DNA of 64,000 nt from Amylibacter marinus (GCF_030160015.1 NZ_BSNN01000002.1:186001-250000), one strand, 5' to 3'. Shown: positions 44,994 to 54,571, numbered from the stretch's first letter. Translations and numbers: made by a program. Notes: generated by a model not told the origin, from the letters alone.

Positions 44994-46352
44994 GTGAAGC
45001 GAATCTTTTTCTTTATGGCGGTAATAGTTCTGTCGTTTCTATCTGCTGGATTGTGGGTCGCCGATTCTATATGGAAGGCCCATTCAAACGCGTCCGAGCA
45101 AATATATCGCTTGCTGATCTTGGATCTAAAGGCCGGCGCAGCCCAGATTAATCTCATACGCCATAGTGACCAGTTAGAGAAATATCATAGTGGCGATATC
45201 GAGACGCTTCGGGATTTGAACGACGCTATCATCAGCTTTAACGAGCTAGAAATCAGTTCAGATTGGGTTAGCCGCAGGTTGCTTTCCTCGCCTGAGGAAC
45301 TTGTACAAAAACAAAAATTCGCATCGCAAACGCGCAGAATGTCAGTCATCGTTGAACGCCTTATTAACGCTGAAACTTCATTAGACATTGCTTTCTATAG
45401 CGATTCCCTCGCTAATCAGCTTAAATATATTTTGCTAGGCGATAGCGAGGCACGCTTACACGAAGAGCAATTAGCGATCGAAGAGTTCCACGAACATATC
45501 GATACTATCGCTTGGTTGTCGGTGATTTTACTGGCGGGGATCCTTGGTCTGATCTGGTTTAAAATGATTGCACCAACCTTGGAAAAACAAGAGCATATCA
45601 ACGCCAAATTGCGCGAAAGCGAAATCAAGGCATTAGAAATTGCCGATATTGCAAATCAGGCCAACGATTCCAAAGATCAAATGTTAACGGTGCTTAGCCA
45701 TGAATTAAGAACCCCGTTTAATGCGTTGATCGGATATAGTGAAACATTAATGAATGAACAGCTGCCTGCAAAAACGCGTGAGGCCGCCGAAAGCATACTG
45801 GAGAACAGCGTTGTTCTAAATGAAATGCTGGATGGGCTGGTCGATATTTCAGATAAGCAAGGTTTCGAGAATTTTAACGTTCACAACTATATGAATTCTG
45901 TACGTCAGCGCCAACAGCAACGGCGCGCAAAGAAGAATGATGCGCATTCCTTTACTCTGCCAGAGGGGCTGAAAATCCTGATCGCCGATGACAATAAAAC
46001 CAATCGCACTATTCTTACCACTTTGATCAAACGTATGAAAGGAACGGCAACAGTTGTCGAAGATGGCGTGGATGCTGTTTCTGCATATAAAGAACAAGGC
46101 TTTGATCTATTGCTTCTGGATATCGCAATGCCAAACAAGCGGGGTGATCAAGCATTGATTGATATTCGACAGCACGAGAAAGACAACGAATGCGCGCCAG
46201 CTGTGGCGATTGCTGTCACTGCAAATACGCTAGAGCATCAGCGCGATACATACCGCAGGGCTGGGTTTAATGACATCATGGCAAAGCCAATCAGATTTGC
46301 GGGGATATCAAAGGTCTTGGAAGGCTATTATTCGAAAGTTCCCCACAACTAA
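44994..46352 (+). CDS. Sensor protein with HisKA and receiver domains but no ATPase domain
   Basis: A 452-residue membrane protein: TM helix 1 (about 4-24), a 145-residue periplasmic region, TM helix 2 (172-190), a HisKA dimerisation domain with the H-box LSHELRTPFN (histidine 236), and a receiver domain (about 326-446) with aspartate 376 in LLLDIAMPN and lysine 431. Between them only about 45 linker residues lie where the HATPase_c domain should be; no N, G1 or G2 box exists. It may relay phosphate with another kinase or act as a pseudokinase. The frame is continuous, so this is not an obvious sequencing error. Confidence 0.9.
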   Translation: MKRIFFFMAVIVLSFLSAGLWVADSIWKAHSNASEQIYRLLILDLKAGAAQINLIRHSDQLEKYHSGDIETLRDLNDAIISFNELEISSDWVSRRLLSSPEELVQKQKFASQTRRMSVIVERLINAETSLDIAFYSDSLANQLKYILLGDSEARLHEEQLAIEEFHEHIDTIAWLSVILLAGILGLIWFKMIAPTLEKQEHINAKLRESEIKALEIADIANQANDSKDQMLTVLSHELRTPFNALIGYSETLMNEQLPAKTREAAESILENSVVLNEMLDGLVDISDKQGFENFNVHNYMNSVRQRQQQRRAKKNDAHSFTLPEGLKILIADDNKTNRTILTTLIKRMKGTATVVEDGVDAVSAYKEQGFDLLLLDIAMPNKRGDQALIDIRQHEKDNECAPAVAIAVTANTLEHQRDTYRRAGFNDIMAKPIRFAGISKVLEGYYSKVPHN

Positions 46353-46360
46353 TTTAAAAA

Positions 46361-47218
46361 TCAGCGCTTGGGGGTGTAAGTAGATGGCAGCAAAACTTGG
46401 CGATAGACCAAGGTAACCAAAAGAAAACTGATATAGAGCAACAGATACCATGACCCAAGCTTGCCCAATCTGACCAATTCGAATTGCGATTGCCCTGCAT
46501 AGATCCAGGTGCCGGTTACTGTGCCAATGTTTTCGGCCAGCCACAGGAAAAACGCTGCAAAAAATGCCGCCAGCGGCATGGGCATCCAATATGCGCGGGG
46601 GCCGATGTAAAACCAGATCTTGGTTCGGGCGAATATAACCACCGTTGCGACGAACAGTGCTATGCGAATGTCCACCCAAAAATGGTGCCAGAAAAAGTTC
46701 CCATAAATCGCAGACGCCAATACCACCGACATCCAAAACGGCGGGTAGGGTGCAAATTTCATATCGAAAACTCGAATAACCCGTGCAATGTAACTGCCGA
46801 CCGAGGCATACATAAATCCTGAAAACAGCGGAACCCCCGCGATTTCAAAAAATCCCTGATCAGGGTAATCCCAGGACCCCATATGCAGTTTAAAAACTTC
46901 CATAACGGTGCCCGTGATGTGGAACAGAAATATTACTTTGGCCTCATTTTTGCTCTCTAGTTTTGAAACTAACAAAAATATCTGCATTGCCAGCGCAAAA
47001 ATAAATAACGCATCATATCTGGAAAGTGCCCAATCATCTTGCCAGAAAATCGCGCTCAGAATGATTGCAATCAGTAATATTGCGCCAAACAGGCAGGCCC
47101 ATGCTTGCTTTAGCCCAAACATAATAAACTCGGACAAGCGATGCGGTAGCTTTGCGCGCATCCAATTCCCCAAATGGCGCTCAATCTCCAGATTGTTCTT
47201 CTTACCATCCTCGCGCAT
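46361..47218 (-). CDS. DUF817 membrane protein
   Basis: A 285-residue integral membrane protein of the DUF817 family with about seven hydrophobic segments. Conserved features are LFIFALAMQIFLLVSKLESKNEAKVIFLFHITGTVMEVFKLHMGSWDYPD and WLAENIGTVTGTWIYAGQ. The function is unknown. It shares a base with the downstream end of the Slam-type gene's start region (its ATG at 47218 overlaps the stop of the 47218-48603 gene), so it is probably co-transcribed with it, though no functional link is obvious. Confidence 0.88.
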   Translation of the reverse strand: MREDGKKNNLEIERHLGNWMRAKLPHRLSEFIMFGLKQAWACLFGAILLIAIILSAIFWQDDWALSRYDALFIFALAMQIFLLVSKLESKNEAKVIFLFHITGTVMEVFKLHMGSWDYPDQGFFEIAGVPLFSGFMYASVGSYIARVIRVFDMKFAPYPPFWMSVVLASAIYGNFFWHHFWVDIRIALFVATVVIFARTKIWFYIGPRAYWMPMPLAAFFAAFFLWLAENIGTVTGTWIYAGQSQFELVRLGKLGSWYLLLYISFLLVTLVYRQVLLPSTYTPKR

Positions 47219-48603
47219 CAGAAAGCAGACCTCAGTCCAATCCCCGCACCAAAACTGGTGCTGTCATACAGCACAACATTGGATTTGGTGCGTGTAGCAG
47301 TCAAATGGATCGAGGGCGAAAACCCAAAATAGCTCACACCCGACAGGGTGAATTCTGCCTTGGCGCGGGCATAAGCATCCGATCTTTTCACACCGGTAAA
47401 CCCAAGTTGCCTAAATTCACGCGTGCCCAGATCAAGGGAGAGCCGCGCCTTGCTGTTGAGAACAGCCTTAAAGGGGCTGTAATGTAGGGATGCCCCGAAA
47501 TTATATTGGTCCTGCGCATTTGAATCTGAACGCGCGTCATTTAGATAGGGGCGGATTTCAAACACACCCTTGCCCGGAAGGGCGCGAACATAGCGGGTGT
47601 TAATTGAAAGCGTTGTCGTGTGTTTGGCGCTGTCGCTTTGATGTAAACTGCGCGATAGACCAAATGTGAAATCGAGATTTTGTGTGGGATTGATCCGTTT
47701 TCTATAGGTACGGCTGATCGATGCCTGATGTTGATAAGGAACCTCACTATACCACGCGGCATTCACGCCAATTGTATCGGTGATTTCCAGTGATTTTTCG
47801 ATTATGGCGCGCTTGCGGCGAAGCCGTACACCGATGTTGGTATATCGAAAATCACGCCCCCTAAGATCGGTACCTTTGTCATCAGTAATCAAGGCTTCGC
47901 GGTGAAAAAGGTTGAATCCGATTTGCACCAGATTGGTTCGGTTTTGCCAGATCCGGTAATCAGAGCCGATCCCAAATGATATCTCTGCACCAGGCAAAGG
48001 CTCTGTGTCGTTTAGGGTAAAGGGCAGGCCGTATAGGATGATGGTGGTTTCTTCGGTGCCATTGTTGATGTTGTCACTTGGTTCGATGGCAAAACTCAGG
48101 CGCGTAGACCATGGGCTTAGCTGGCGGATGCGTTTGAATTCCTGAATGCGCTGTGCGCGCAGTTGGTCTGTTGGGGCGCTGTTAATTGCACGGCGCATCC
48201 ACAGTTTGGCGCGTTCGAATTTCTGGTCCCGCGCAAGGCCGCGTGCCGCAAGGGTTGCAGCAGTAAAACGCCCCACCTTGGTCGCACTTGTTTCCGCGCG
48301 GTAGGCGCGTTTGGCATAGGGCAGGGCTTTTTCTATCTGACCTCTGGATGTGTGAACAGTGGCCAAAATCAACAAGGCCTGTACATCGTTTGGATTTGAT
48401 TTGATTAGGGTATGGGCAATTTGGGTGGCCAATTCGAAATCTCGATCCAGCAGGGCCTTCTGTGCGGTTTCATGCGTTTGTACCGCCCCCATCACACCAG
48501 TATCGCGAGCAGATATGTTGCCCGTCCCTAGAACAAGAAATACAAGCGCGGCGCATCCGGTTTTTATGGATGCGCCGCGCAAATGGCGAAGTATAGCGTT
48601 CAT
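47218..48603 (-). CDS. Slam-type outer membrane protein (surface lipoprotein assembly modifier)
   Basis: A 461-residue protein with an N-terminal signal peptide (CAALVFLVLGTGNISA), a periplasmic TPR domain (residues about 40-165, LATQIAHTLIKSNPNDVQALLILATVHTSRGQIEKALPYAKRAYRAE) and a C-terminal beta-barrel of alternating strands ending in phenylalanine (GAGIGLRSAF). This is the architecture of Slam proteins, which translocate lipoproteins to the outer leaflet in Neisseria. The gene directly upstream encodes a lipoprotein that is the likely client. The family assignment comes from architecture, so other TPR-barrel exporters cannot be excluded. Confidence 0.82.
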   Translation of the reverse strand: MNAILRHLRGASIKTGCAALVFLVLGTGNISARDTGVMGAVQTHETAQKALLDRDFELATQIAHTLIKSNPNDVQALLILATVHTSRGQIEKALPYAKRAYRAETSATKVGRFTAATLAARGLARDQKFERAKLWMRRAINSAPTDQLRAQRIQEFKRIRQLSPWSTRLSFAIEPSDNINNGTEETTIILYGLPFTLNDTEPLPGAEISFGIGSDYRIWQNRTNLVQIGFNLFHREALITDDKGTDLRGRDFRYTNIGVRLRRKRAIIEKSLEITDTIGVNAAWYSEVPYQHQASISRTYRKRINPTQNLDFTFGLSRSLHQSDSAKHTTTLSINTRYVRALPGKGVFEIRPYLNDARSDSNAQDQYNFGASLHYSPFKAVLNSKARLSLDLGTREFRQLGFTGVKRSDAYARAKAEFTLSGVSYFGFSPSIHLTATRTKSNVVLYDSTSFGAGIGLRSAF

Positions 48604-48617
48604 TGTTGAATTGTTTC

Positions 48618-49535
48618 CTAGGGATCACAGATTAGGCTTGGGTTTCCAGCAACACAGTCGGCGACAAAAATGCCCAGCTCTTGCTCGTCATTAATGGTCA
48701 CATCTACTGCGCCCACGGCCTCGGATGCGTTTGGCCCGCCAACCGCGCCTTTGTAATCACCGTCTCCTAGAACCGTACCACCGGCATCATATGCCGTGAC
48801 TGTGCCCTCGGTGAATATCCCGCCGGTTGTCATATTGGATTCGTTCAACACCAGCGTATCGGCAAGGGTCGGCACAAAGCCATACAAAGCATCGGCCTGT
48901 GTAACGCTGCGGTTCTCAATCAAGCCGGTGACCTTTTGGTTTTCACCAAATTCCACCTGAAGGGTTGCATCCCCTTCAACCAAGGCCACACCACCACCTT
49001 CGGTATTGACGATCGCCCCTGCATAGCCACCGGTGAAATTGGCATTTCCCGTTGCAGGCATATTAGAGCCACCGTTTCTACTATAGGCGGCGATATAATC
49101 CCCGCTGCCAACATAATCGCCCGTGGCATTCAAATAACCTACTAAGGCTCCGCTGGTGCTTTCCCCATAGGTGGCATAGTAAATGACACCCTGTTCTTGG
49201 AAATCATTGGTAAAGGCCAAAAGGTTACCACGGTCATTACCTGGATCACGGACATAGGCGTTGTTCCCATCGAAATCGCCGCCAACCAATGTCAGAATAT
49301 CATCAGAATCATCCACTGTGCCCTGATCATTGAAAGATGCTGATGTAAAATCAAAAGCAAAGGAGTTTTCCTCTGAGGTCAGGCTGTCATTGCCATCGCC
49401 GGTGCCAACTGTGCTACACCCGTTTAATCCGCCGCTTACTGGGCCACAGGATTGTTCATCTGAGCCAGAGCACCCCAAAAGTAAAAGCGAGGCAGATACC
49501 CCGAGAAGAGAATTTTTTATGTAAGACTGCTGCAT
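48618..49535 (-). CDS. Lipoprotein with TbpB-like beta domain, likely Slam client
   Basis: A 305-residue lipoprotein. The signal peptide ends in the lipobox LLLGC with the lipidated cysteine at residue 22. The mature protein is rich in Gly, Asp and Asn, with short strands and an acidic linker after the anchor (GDGNDSLTSEENSF). The second half has ALVEGDATLQVEFGENQKVTGLIENRSVT, the pattern of transferrin-binding-protein-like beta barrels, in which GxAxL...F alternates with G-I. I chose ATG 49535 with AAAGGC upstream. Located 14 bases before the Slam-type gene. Receptor for what, if any, is unknown. Confidence 0.8.
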   Translation of the reverse strand: MQQSYIKNSLLGVSASLLLLGCSGSDEQSCGPVSGGLNGCSTVGTGDGNDSLTSEENSFAFDFTSASFNDQGTVDDSDDILTLVGGDFDGNNAYVRDPGNDRGNLLAFTNDFQEQGVIYYATYGESTSGALVGYLNATGDYVGSGDYIAAYSRNGGSNMPATGNANFTGGYAGAIVNTEGGGVALVEGDATLQVEFGENQKVTGLIENRSVTQADALYGFVPTLADTLVLNESNMTTGGIFTEGTVTAYDAGGTVLGDGDYKGAVGGPNASEAVGAVDVTINDEQELGIFVADCVAGNPSLICDP

Positions 49536-49737
49536 TTTTCTGCCTTTTTTGTGTGATGATTGAGAATAAATCACGTTTATGTCAACAGATTGGCGGCGTG
49601 CAGATTACCTTTGTTGCCATGGAACAACAGCTTTTGACGGTGATTGCGCCCCAAACGATCTCTGAAAAAACCCGCTACGGGCTGATTGGAAAACTCCATC
49701 ACACATAGCCATGTATGATCGCAAAAACCCGTATAAA

Positions 49738-49767
49738 TTGTTGATCGTATCTGGAGGCTCCTATACA
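49738..49767 (+). promoter_or_regulatory. Candidate promoter of the hscC operon
   Basis: TTGTTG (49738-49743) and TATACA (49762-49767) are 18 bases apart, a plausible sigma-70 promoter. TTGATC (49741-49746) with 15-base spacing is an alternative. Transcription would begin near 49774, leaving a leader of about 25 bases. Read by eye only. Confidence 0.4.
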
Positions 49768-49796
49768 GTTCCGGAAAAAAATTAGGCTCTAAGAAA

Positions 49797-51500
49797 TTGA
49801 TTATTGGCATTGATCTAGGTACGACAAACTCCCTTGTTTCATATTTTTCCGACACGGGACCACAGCTGATTCCCAATGCGTTGGGGGATACGCTAACGCC
49901 CTCTGCGGTGTACCTTGATAAATCTGGTATAATGATGATCGGCGCAGGGGCGAAGGATCAGCTGGTAAATGACGCCAAAAATGCTACCGCGCGCTTTAAG
50001 CGCCTAATGGGAACTAGCCGAGAAACCAATCTGGGGCGCAAGTCTTTCAAACCAGAAGATCTGTCTGCAATGATATTGCGCTCATTAAAATCCGACGCTG
50101 AGGACTATCTGAAACAGCCCGTTACCGAGGCCGTAATTTCTGTTCCTGCATATTTTAATGATATCCAGCGCAAGGCAACCATCAACGCGGCAGAGCTGGC
50201 GGGCCTGTCCGTGGCACGCCTAATCAACGAGCCAACCGCTGCTGCATTGGCCTATGGGCTGCACTCTAAAGAAGAGGAAGACACCTTTTTGGTCGTAGAT
50301 CTTGGAGGGGGGACATTTGATGTCTCGATCCTTGAGATGTTTTCTGGTGTGATGGAGGTGCGCTCATCGGCAGGGGATGCCTTTTTGGGGGGCGAGGATT
50401 TCACCGACCGTATCGTTGGTCATTTCTGTGATCAATTATCCTGCAAGGTGGACGATCTGGCGGCTGATGATCTATCTCGCCTACGTGCCAAGGCAGACCA
50501 AGCAAAACATGCATTGTCAAATGCGCAAAATATTAGCCTAGATTTTCGCCTAGGCGAAAATGAAACCATGCTTACCCTCACGCGCCCAGAATTCGAACGG
50601 GCCTGTGTCGATCTTTTGTCACGCATGAAGATGCCATTGCAAAAAGCTGTAAATGATGCAGAGCTAAGCCTTGAGGAAATTGACCGCATAGTATTGGTTG
50701 GCGGCGCTACCCGCATGCCGATTGTTCACAATCTGATCACCAAATTGTTCAAGAGATTTCCAGAACACGAGCTAGACCCAGACCGGGTCATCGCCCTTGG
50801 CGCGGCGGTACAGGCAGGGCTGGTTGCGCGTAACGCAGCACTGGATGATGTGGTGATGACTGATGTCTCCCCCTTTACGCTTGGCTATGAAACCTCGCGC
50901 CAGACAGGCCCAAATGGCAAATACGAAACAGGGCTGTTCGAACCCTTGATCGAGCGCAACACAACCATCCCCGTCAGCAGAAACCACGTGGTTTCCACAA
51001 TGGAAAAGGGCCAGAAATTAGTACGCATTGACGTCTATCAAGGCGAATCCCCCTACGTGAAAGACAATATCAAAATTGGCACCTACAACGTTGAAATCCC
51101 CTATAACGCCACCGCCCATGAAGAGGTCGATATCCGCTTTACCTTTGATAATTCTGGTGTGCTAGAGGTGATATCTAAGGTGTTATCGACCCAAAAAGAA
51201 AGCAAGCTGATCATCGAAAGTAATCCGGGATCGCGAAGCCGTAAGGATATCGAAAAACGCTTTAAAGAGCTGGAAAAAATAAAAATCCACCCACGCGAAG
51301 AGACCATGAATGCAGCCTTTATCGCACGGTTAAAGGCCGCCTATGAAAATGCGCTGGGTGAGCGACGCAGTAGCATATCCATGTTGCTGTCTGAATTTGA
51401 GGCAGCCCTTGGCACACATGACCGCCGCAAAATTGATGCCAGCCAGAAAAAAATAGAGGCAGAGCTGATAATTTTGGAAGAAATCAATGTCTTCGACTAA
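49797..51500 (+). CDS. hscC: Hsp70 chaperone of the HscC type
   Basis: A 567-residue Hsp70 shorter than DnaK (about 640) because the helical lid is reduced. Phosphate 1 motif IGIDLGTTNSLVSYF, phosphate 2 motif VVDLGGGTFDVSILEM and the adenosine motif IVLVGGATRMPIVHNLITKLF are present; the substrate domain begins at VMTDVSPFTLGYE. The QLIPNALGDTLTPSAVYLD opening matches HscC (Hsc62) better than DnaK. It starts from TTG at 49797, with no ATG or GTG nearby. Its 3' end overlaps the J-like gene by 14 bases. It is cytoplasmic. Confidence 0.9.
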   Translation: MIIGIDLGTTNSLVSYFSDTGPQLIPNALGDTLTPSAVYLDKSGIMMIGAGAKDQLVNDAKNATARFKRLMGTSRETNLGRKSFKPEDLSAMILRSLKSDAEDYLKQPVTEAVISVPAYFNDIQRKATINAAELAGLSVARLINEPTAAALAYGLHSKEEEDTFLVVDLGGGTFDVSILEMFSGVMEVRSSAGDAFLGGEDFTDRIVGHFCDQLSCKVDDLAADDLSRLRAKADQAKHALSNAQNISLDFRLGENETMLTLTRPEFERACVDLLSRMKMPLQKAVNDAELSLEEIDRIVLVGGATRMPIVHNLITKLFKRFPEHELDPDRVIALGAAVQAGLVARNAALDDVVMTDVSPFTLGYETSRQTGPNGKYETGLFEPLIERNTTIPVSRNHVVSTMEKGQKLVRIDVYQGESPYVKDNIKIGTYNVEIPYNATAHEEVDIRFTFDNSGVLEVISKVLSTQKESKLIIESNPGSRSRKDIEKRFKELEKIKIHPREETMNAAFIARLKAAYENALGERRSSISMLLSEFEAALGTHDRRKIDASQKKIEAELIILEEINVFD

Positions 51501-52767
51501 CCCGTTCAAGCATCTTGGATTGAAAAACGGGGCAGGGGTGCGGGATGTGAAACGCGCCTATTCAAAATTGTTAAAGGTGACTCGCCCAGATGACGACCCA
51601 GAGGCCTTTATGGCCCTGCGCACCGCCTATGATCAGGCGCTTAGCCGCGCCAAACACGCCGAACGTATGGCAAAAGATACGCCAAAGATCCCGACAAAGC
51701 CAAAGGTGGACACACCAGCCAAGCCAGAGCCGGAAATTTATTATGACAAAACCTATGACTATCATTTCAACACCTCGGATCTGGGCGAACTGATCAAGGA
51801 GACGGTGATTTGGGTGCAGGATCAACAGGTATTGGCGATGGATTTTTTCCCCGATATTTTGGCGTCAAACGTTTTGTCGGACGCACTAGATCGGCGGGAT
51901 TATCAAAATTTTTTGGCGTGTCATATTTTCGAATCCGCACTGCCTGAGGGCGCGGGATATGAGGAACTAGTATATATAGATCAGGCGGATGCCCCAATAT
52001 TCACCCGCCCAGATTGGCTGGGGGCAGAGCTGGTGGAGCTGCTAGAGCAAGAACTAAACCTGACACAGGTGCGCCCAGATACGCTCTATCTGGCGCGCTA
52101 TTATAATGCAGTGATTGCGCTGTTTACACCAGTATTACAGGCGGCAGATCAGGCGTATCAGGGGGCTGCATATACTGACTTGTTATCCCTACATGCTGCG
52201 GAAATGGATCGCGATAATCAAGACGCCTTTGGATCGTTTTTCGATACAAAAACAAAGCGCTGGATGGATATGTCGCCGGTTGGCAGGGCCATGCGCGATA
52301 TCACCGATATGATAGATCAAGCCCTTTGGGGCAGTAAGCCAGAGGATTGGCACGATATTTTAGAGCGCGATGACGTCCAATCCTTGGCCGAATTTCAGGA
52401 CATCAGTACCAGAATACGCGCTTTGGTGCTTGATCAAACAGGGTTCTATTCCGAGGATAAAACCCCAAAGATGCCAAAATGGCTAACAGGTGCCGTCCTG
52501 CGATATCTGGACGATACCTATGGTTGGTCTCGCCAACGTGGTCGACATGATTTTGAGCACCAGCAATTCAGTTGGTTGCATAGGCTGATTGAAAAATACG
52601 CAGACAAGCCAAATGCGGGCAACCCTGAAATTTCTTGGGCCGAGGTCGGGCAGAGCAAGGTGGCCGATTTGGGCTATCAACCCTTGCCATGGTTCCTTTC
52701 AGCGCGAAATATGCTGTTAATTTATCTTGGGGTGCGGGCTCTTCAGATGATGGCGAGGCTGGCATAG
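51487..52767 (+). CDS. Atypical J-domain protein, partner of HscC
   Basis: A 426-residue protein with a divergent N-terminal J-like domain (FKHLGLKNGAGVRDVKRAYSKLLKVTRPDDDPEAF...LRTAYDQAL). The J-protein hallmark HPD is replaced by RPD (residues 33-35), as in the E. coli DjlB/DjlC group that partners with HscC. The rest is a Trp-, Asp- and Tyr-rich helical region without a recognised domain. The C-terminus is weakly hydrophobic (NMLLIYLGVRALQMMARLA) and could associate with the membrane. It overlaps hscC by 14 bases and ends just before the membrane gene. Confidence 0.85.
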   Translation: MSSTNPFKHLGLKNGAGVRDVKRAYSKLLKVTRPDDDPEAFMALRTAYDQALSRAKHAERMAKDTPKIPTKPKVDTPAKPEPEIYYDKTYDYHFNTSDLGELIKETVIWVQDQQVLAMDFFPDILASNVLSDALDRRDYQNFLACHIFESALPEGAGYEELVYIDQADAPIFTRPDWLGAELVELLEQELNLTQVRPDTLYLARYYNAVIALFTPVLQAADQAYQGAAYTDLLSLHAAEMDRDNQDAFGSFFDTKTKRWMDMSPVGRAMRDITDMIDQALWGSKPEDWHDILERDDVQSLAEFQDISTRIRALVLDQTGFYSEDKTPKMPKWLTGAVLRYLDDTYGWSRQRGRHDFEHQQFSWLHRLIEKYADKPNAGNPEISWAEVGQSKVADLGYQPLPWFLSARNMLLIYLGVRALQMMARLA

Positions 52768-52768
52768 G

Positions 52769-54571
52769 ATGACTGGTTTTCTGGCGGTCTTTGGCCTGTA
52801 TGTTCTTTTTCATTTACTTAGAAGGCTGTTTGGCACGCTGAAATCTGCGCGCGGCTTTCAGTGGCGCGCCCTGCGGCGCAGTGATTTGCGCAACTGTGGT
52901 ATTGCCCTTGGTGTGATCGTGGTTATCGAGCTCTTGGTCCCAACCTATGCGCCAGATCTGCCCGCCGAGTCCCGCGCACCCTATGCCGAGTGGGCAGTCT
53001 TGGGCGAAAACAAGGTCATAAGAACATTAGGTGATGTCGCCGCCGCAACTGATTGGATAAAAACCAATACTGCAACCACGCTAGAGGCAGAACTGAAGCG
53101 GCTAGAGAGTGAGCGGGCGGCCTTGATACGCTACCGCGATGTTGGGAGCAACAAAATCACAGACGAAGAGCGCAAAGCCATACAACAATTTATTCGCTAC
53201 ATAACCGCTAGCGATAACTTGGCGCGACGCATTGATCCACATCTAACAGCCCTGACCGCAGAACAAACAGCAATCGAGGCATTGTTTGCGCAAAACCCGT
53301 CGCAGCAAGATAGCGACGTGGCTCTTGCCCGCGCAGAAATACGCGAAGCCATCCTAAGTGAAATCCATAAGGGGTTACAAGAGACGCAAACACAGCACTA
53401 TCAGGCGCGCAGAGCCTATATTGAGTCTCAAGAAAAAGAAAAACGATACCTAAGCGAAATTCGCACAGACCCCAAGTTTATCGAGTTGAATGACACATGG
53501 TTACAGGCTTCTCAATACCGTGGTTCGATATCCAATGATCTGCGCCATGCTCAGAAACGTCACCGTGCGGCAGTGGTTGCACAGAAGCAATTGGATAAAA
53601 ACACACTCTTTGATCCAGCGATGGACAGCCTGCCTATTATTGAAGAGGAGGTCTTCGTCTTTAACCAAAATAACAGCTATCAACCAAAGATCGCTGGTCT
53701 AAATGCCAAGCTGAAGGATATCTGGAGCAGAGCACAGAACAGGGACCGGGTCTTGCCGAATGGTAGAAATATATTGCGCTGTGATGTGGATCTGCGCACC
53801 GCACAGCTTACGCGACGCTGTATTTATGCGCTACCCTTGCCCATTGCCTACGATCTATCCACATCAACATGTGATATTTCCGATGAAGAACAATCAGATA
53901 CCCTGTGTTATGAGAAATGGATCCACCCCTATGCTACCCTGATGTTTACTGAACAAGGGGTCATATTTCACGCACCACGTGCGAACAACAGCGCCCAAAA
54001 TCCAGAAGCCATCAGCGCATGGACGTTGCTCATCGATGGCAAGGCCCACGATCTGCGGGCCCCTGTGTCCGTGGCATTTGAAAACCTACCACAGGACCTG
54101 CACCGCATTAAGTTGATCCATAGTCCGCTTGATCTATCTCACGGGGTTCATATTTGGCGGCAATTCGATTTGGCGGCCCTCGCTGACAAGAGCGCTGGGA
54201 ATTCGGATGTGCTGGGGGCCAATATGTTCGAGCCGCGTGAAATCCGCTTGAATCGTAAGGGAAAGCGGCTGTTTGACATGGCCCGTAGTTTTGTCGGTAA
54301 CGATAAAAACACCGCGCTAGAGGCCATCGTTTCCGCGCGCAGCATCAATTTTGAAATGCAGGCAAAATATGTGCAGTTTGACAGCGAATTGACAGGTGCA
54401 AAGGCAGAGAGCTGCTTTCACAGTCAGATGAATACGTTTATGGAAAGAACGGTTTCGGCGCGCACGACCAGTCAAAACGGGATGCGCATTCCTCTCGCTG
54501 AGATTGAGAATTGCGCCCAGGTTTATACCATCAAAAATGTGCTGGATGGATTGAATCGCATTTATAGATAA
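52769..54571 (+). CDS. Large membrane protein with coiled coil, third gene of the HscC operon
   Basis: A 600-residue protein without a recognised family. Two membrane helices (about 4-20 and 43-61) enclose a strongly basic loop (RRLFGTLKSARGFQWRALRR), which by the positive-inside rule puts the rest in the periplasm. Residues about 90-250 are coiled coil (LEAELKRLESERAALIRYRD, SQEKEKRYLSEIRTD). The C-terminal half has several cysteines (ILRCDVDLRTAQLTRRC, STSTCDISDEEQSDTLCYEKW) that could form disulfides. It begins one base after the J-like gene stop, so it belongs to that operon. A link between cytoplasmic HscC and the envelope is an inference. Confidence 0.75.
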   Translation: MTGFLAVFGLYVLFHLLRRLFGTLKSARGFQWRALRRSDLRNCGIALGVIVVIELLVPTYAPDLPAESRAPYAEWAVLGENKVIRTLGDVAAATDWIKTNTATTLEAELKRLESERAALIRYRDVGSNKITDEERKAIQQFIRYITASDNLARRIDPHLTALTAEQTAIEALFAQNPSQQDSDVALARAEIREAILSEIHKGLQETQTQHYQARRAYIESQEKEKRYLSEIRTDPKFIELNDTWLQASQYRGSISNDLRHAQKRHRAAVVAQKQLDKNTLFDPAMDSLPIIEEEVFVFNQNNSYQPKIAGLNAKLKDIWSRAQNRDRVLPNGRNILRCDVDLRTAQLTRRCIYALPLPIAYDLSTSTCDISDEEQSDTLCYEKWIHPYATLMFTEQGVIFHAPRANNSAQNPEAISAWTLLIDGKAHDLRAPVSVAFENLPQDLHRIKLIHSPLDLSHGVHIWRQFDLAALADKSAGNSDVLGANMFEPREIRLNRKGKRLFDMARSFVGNDKNTALEAIVSARSINFEMQAKYVQFDSELTGAKAESCFHSQMNTFMERTVSARTTSQNGMRIPLAEIENCAQVYTIKNVLDGLNRIYR

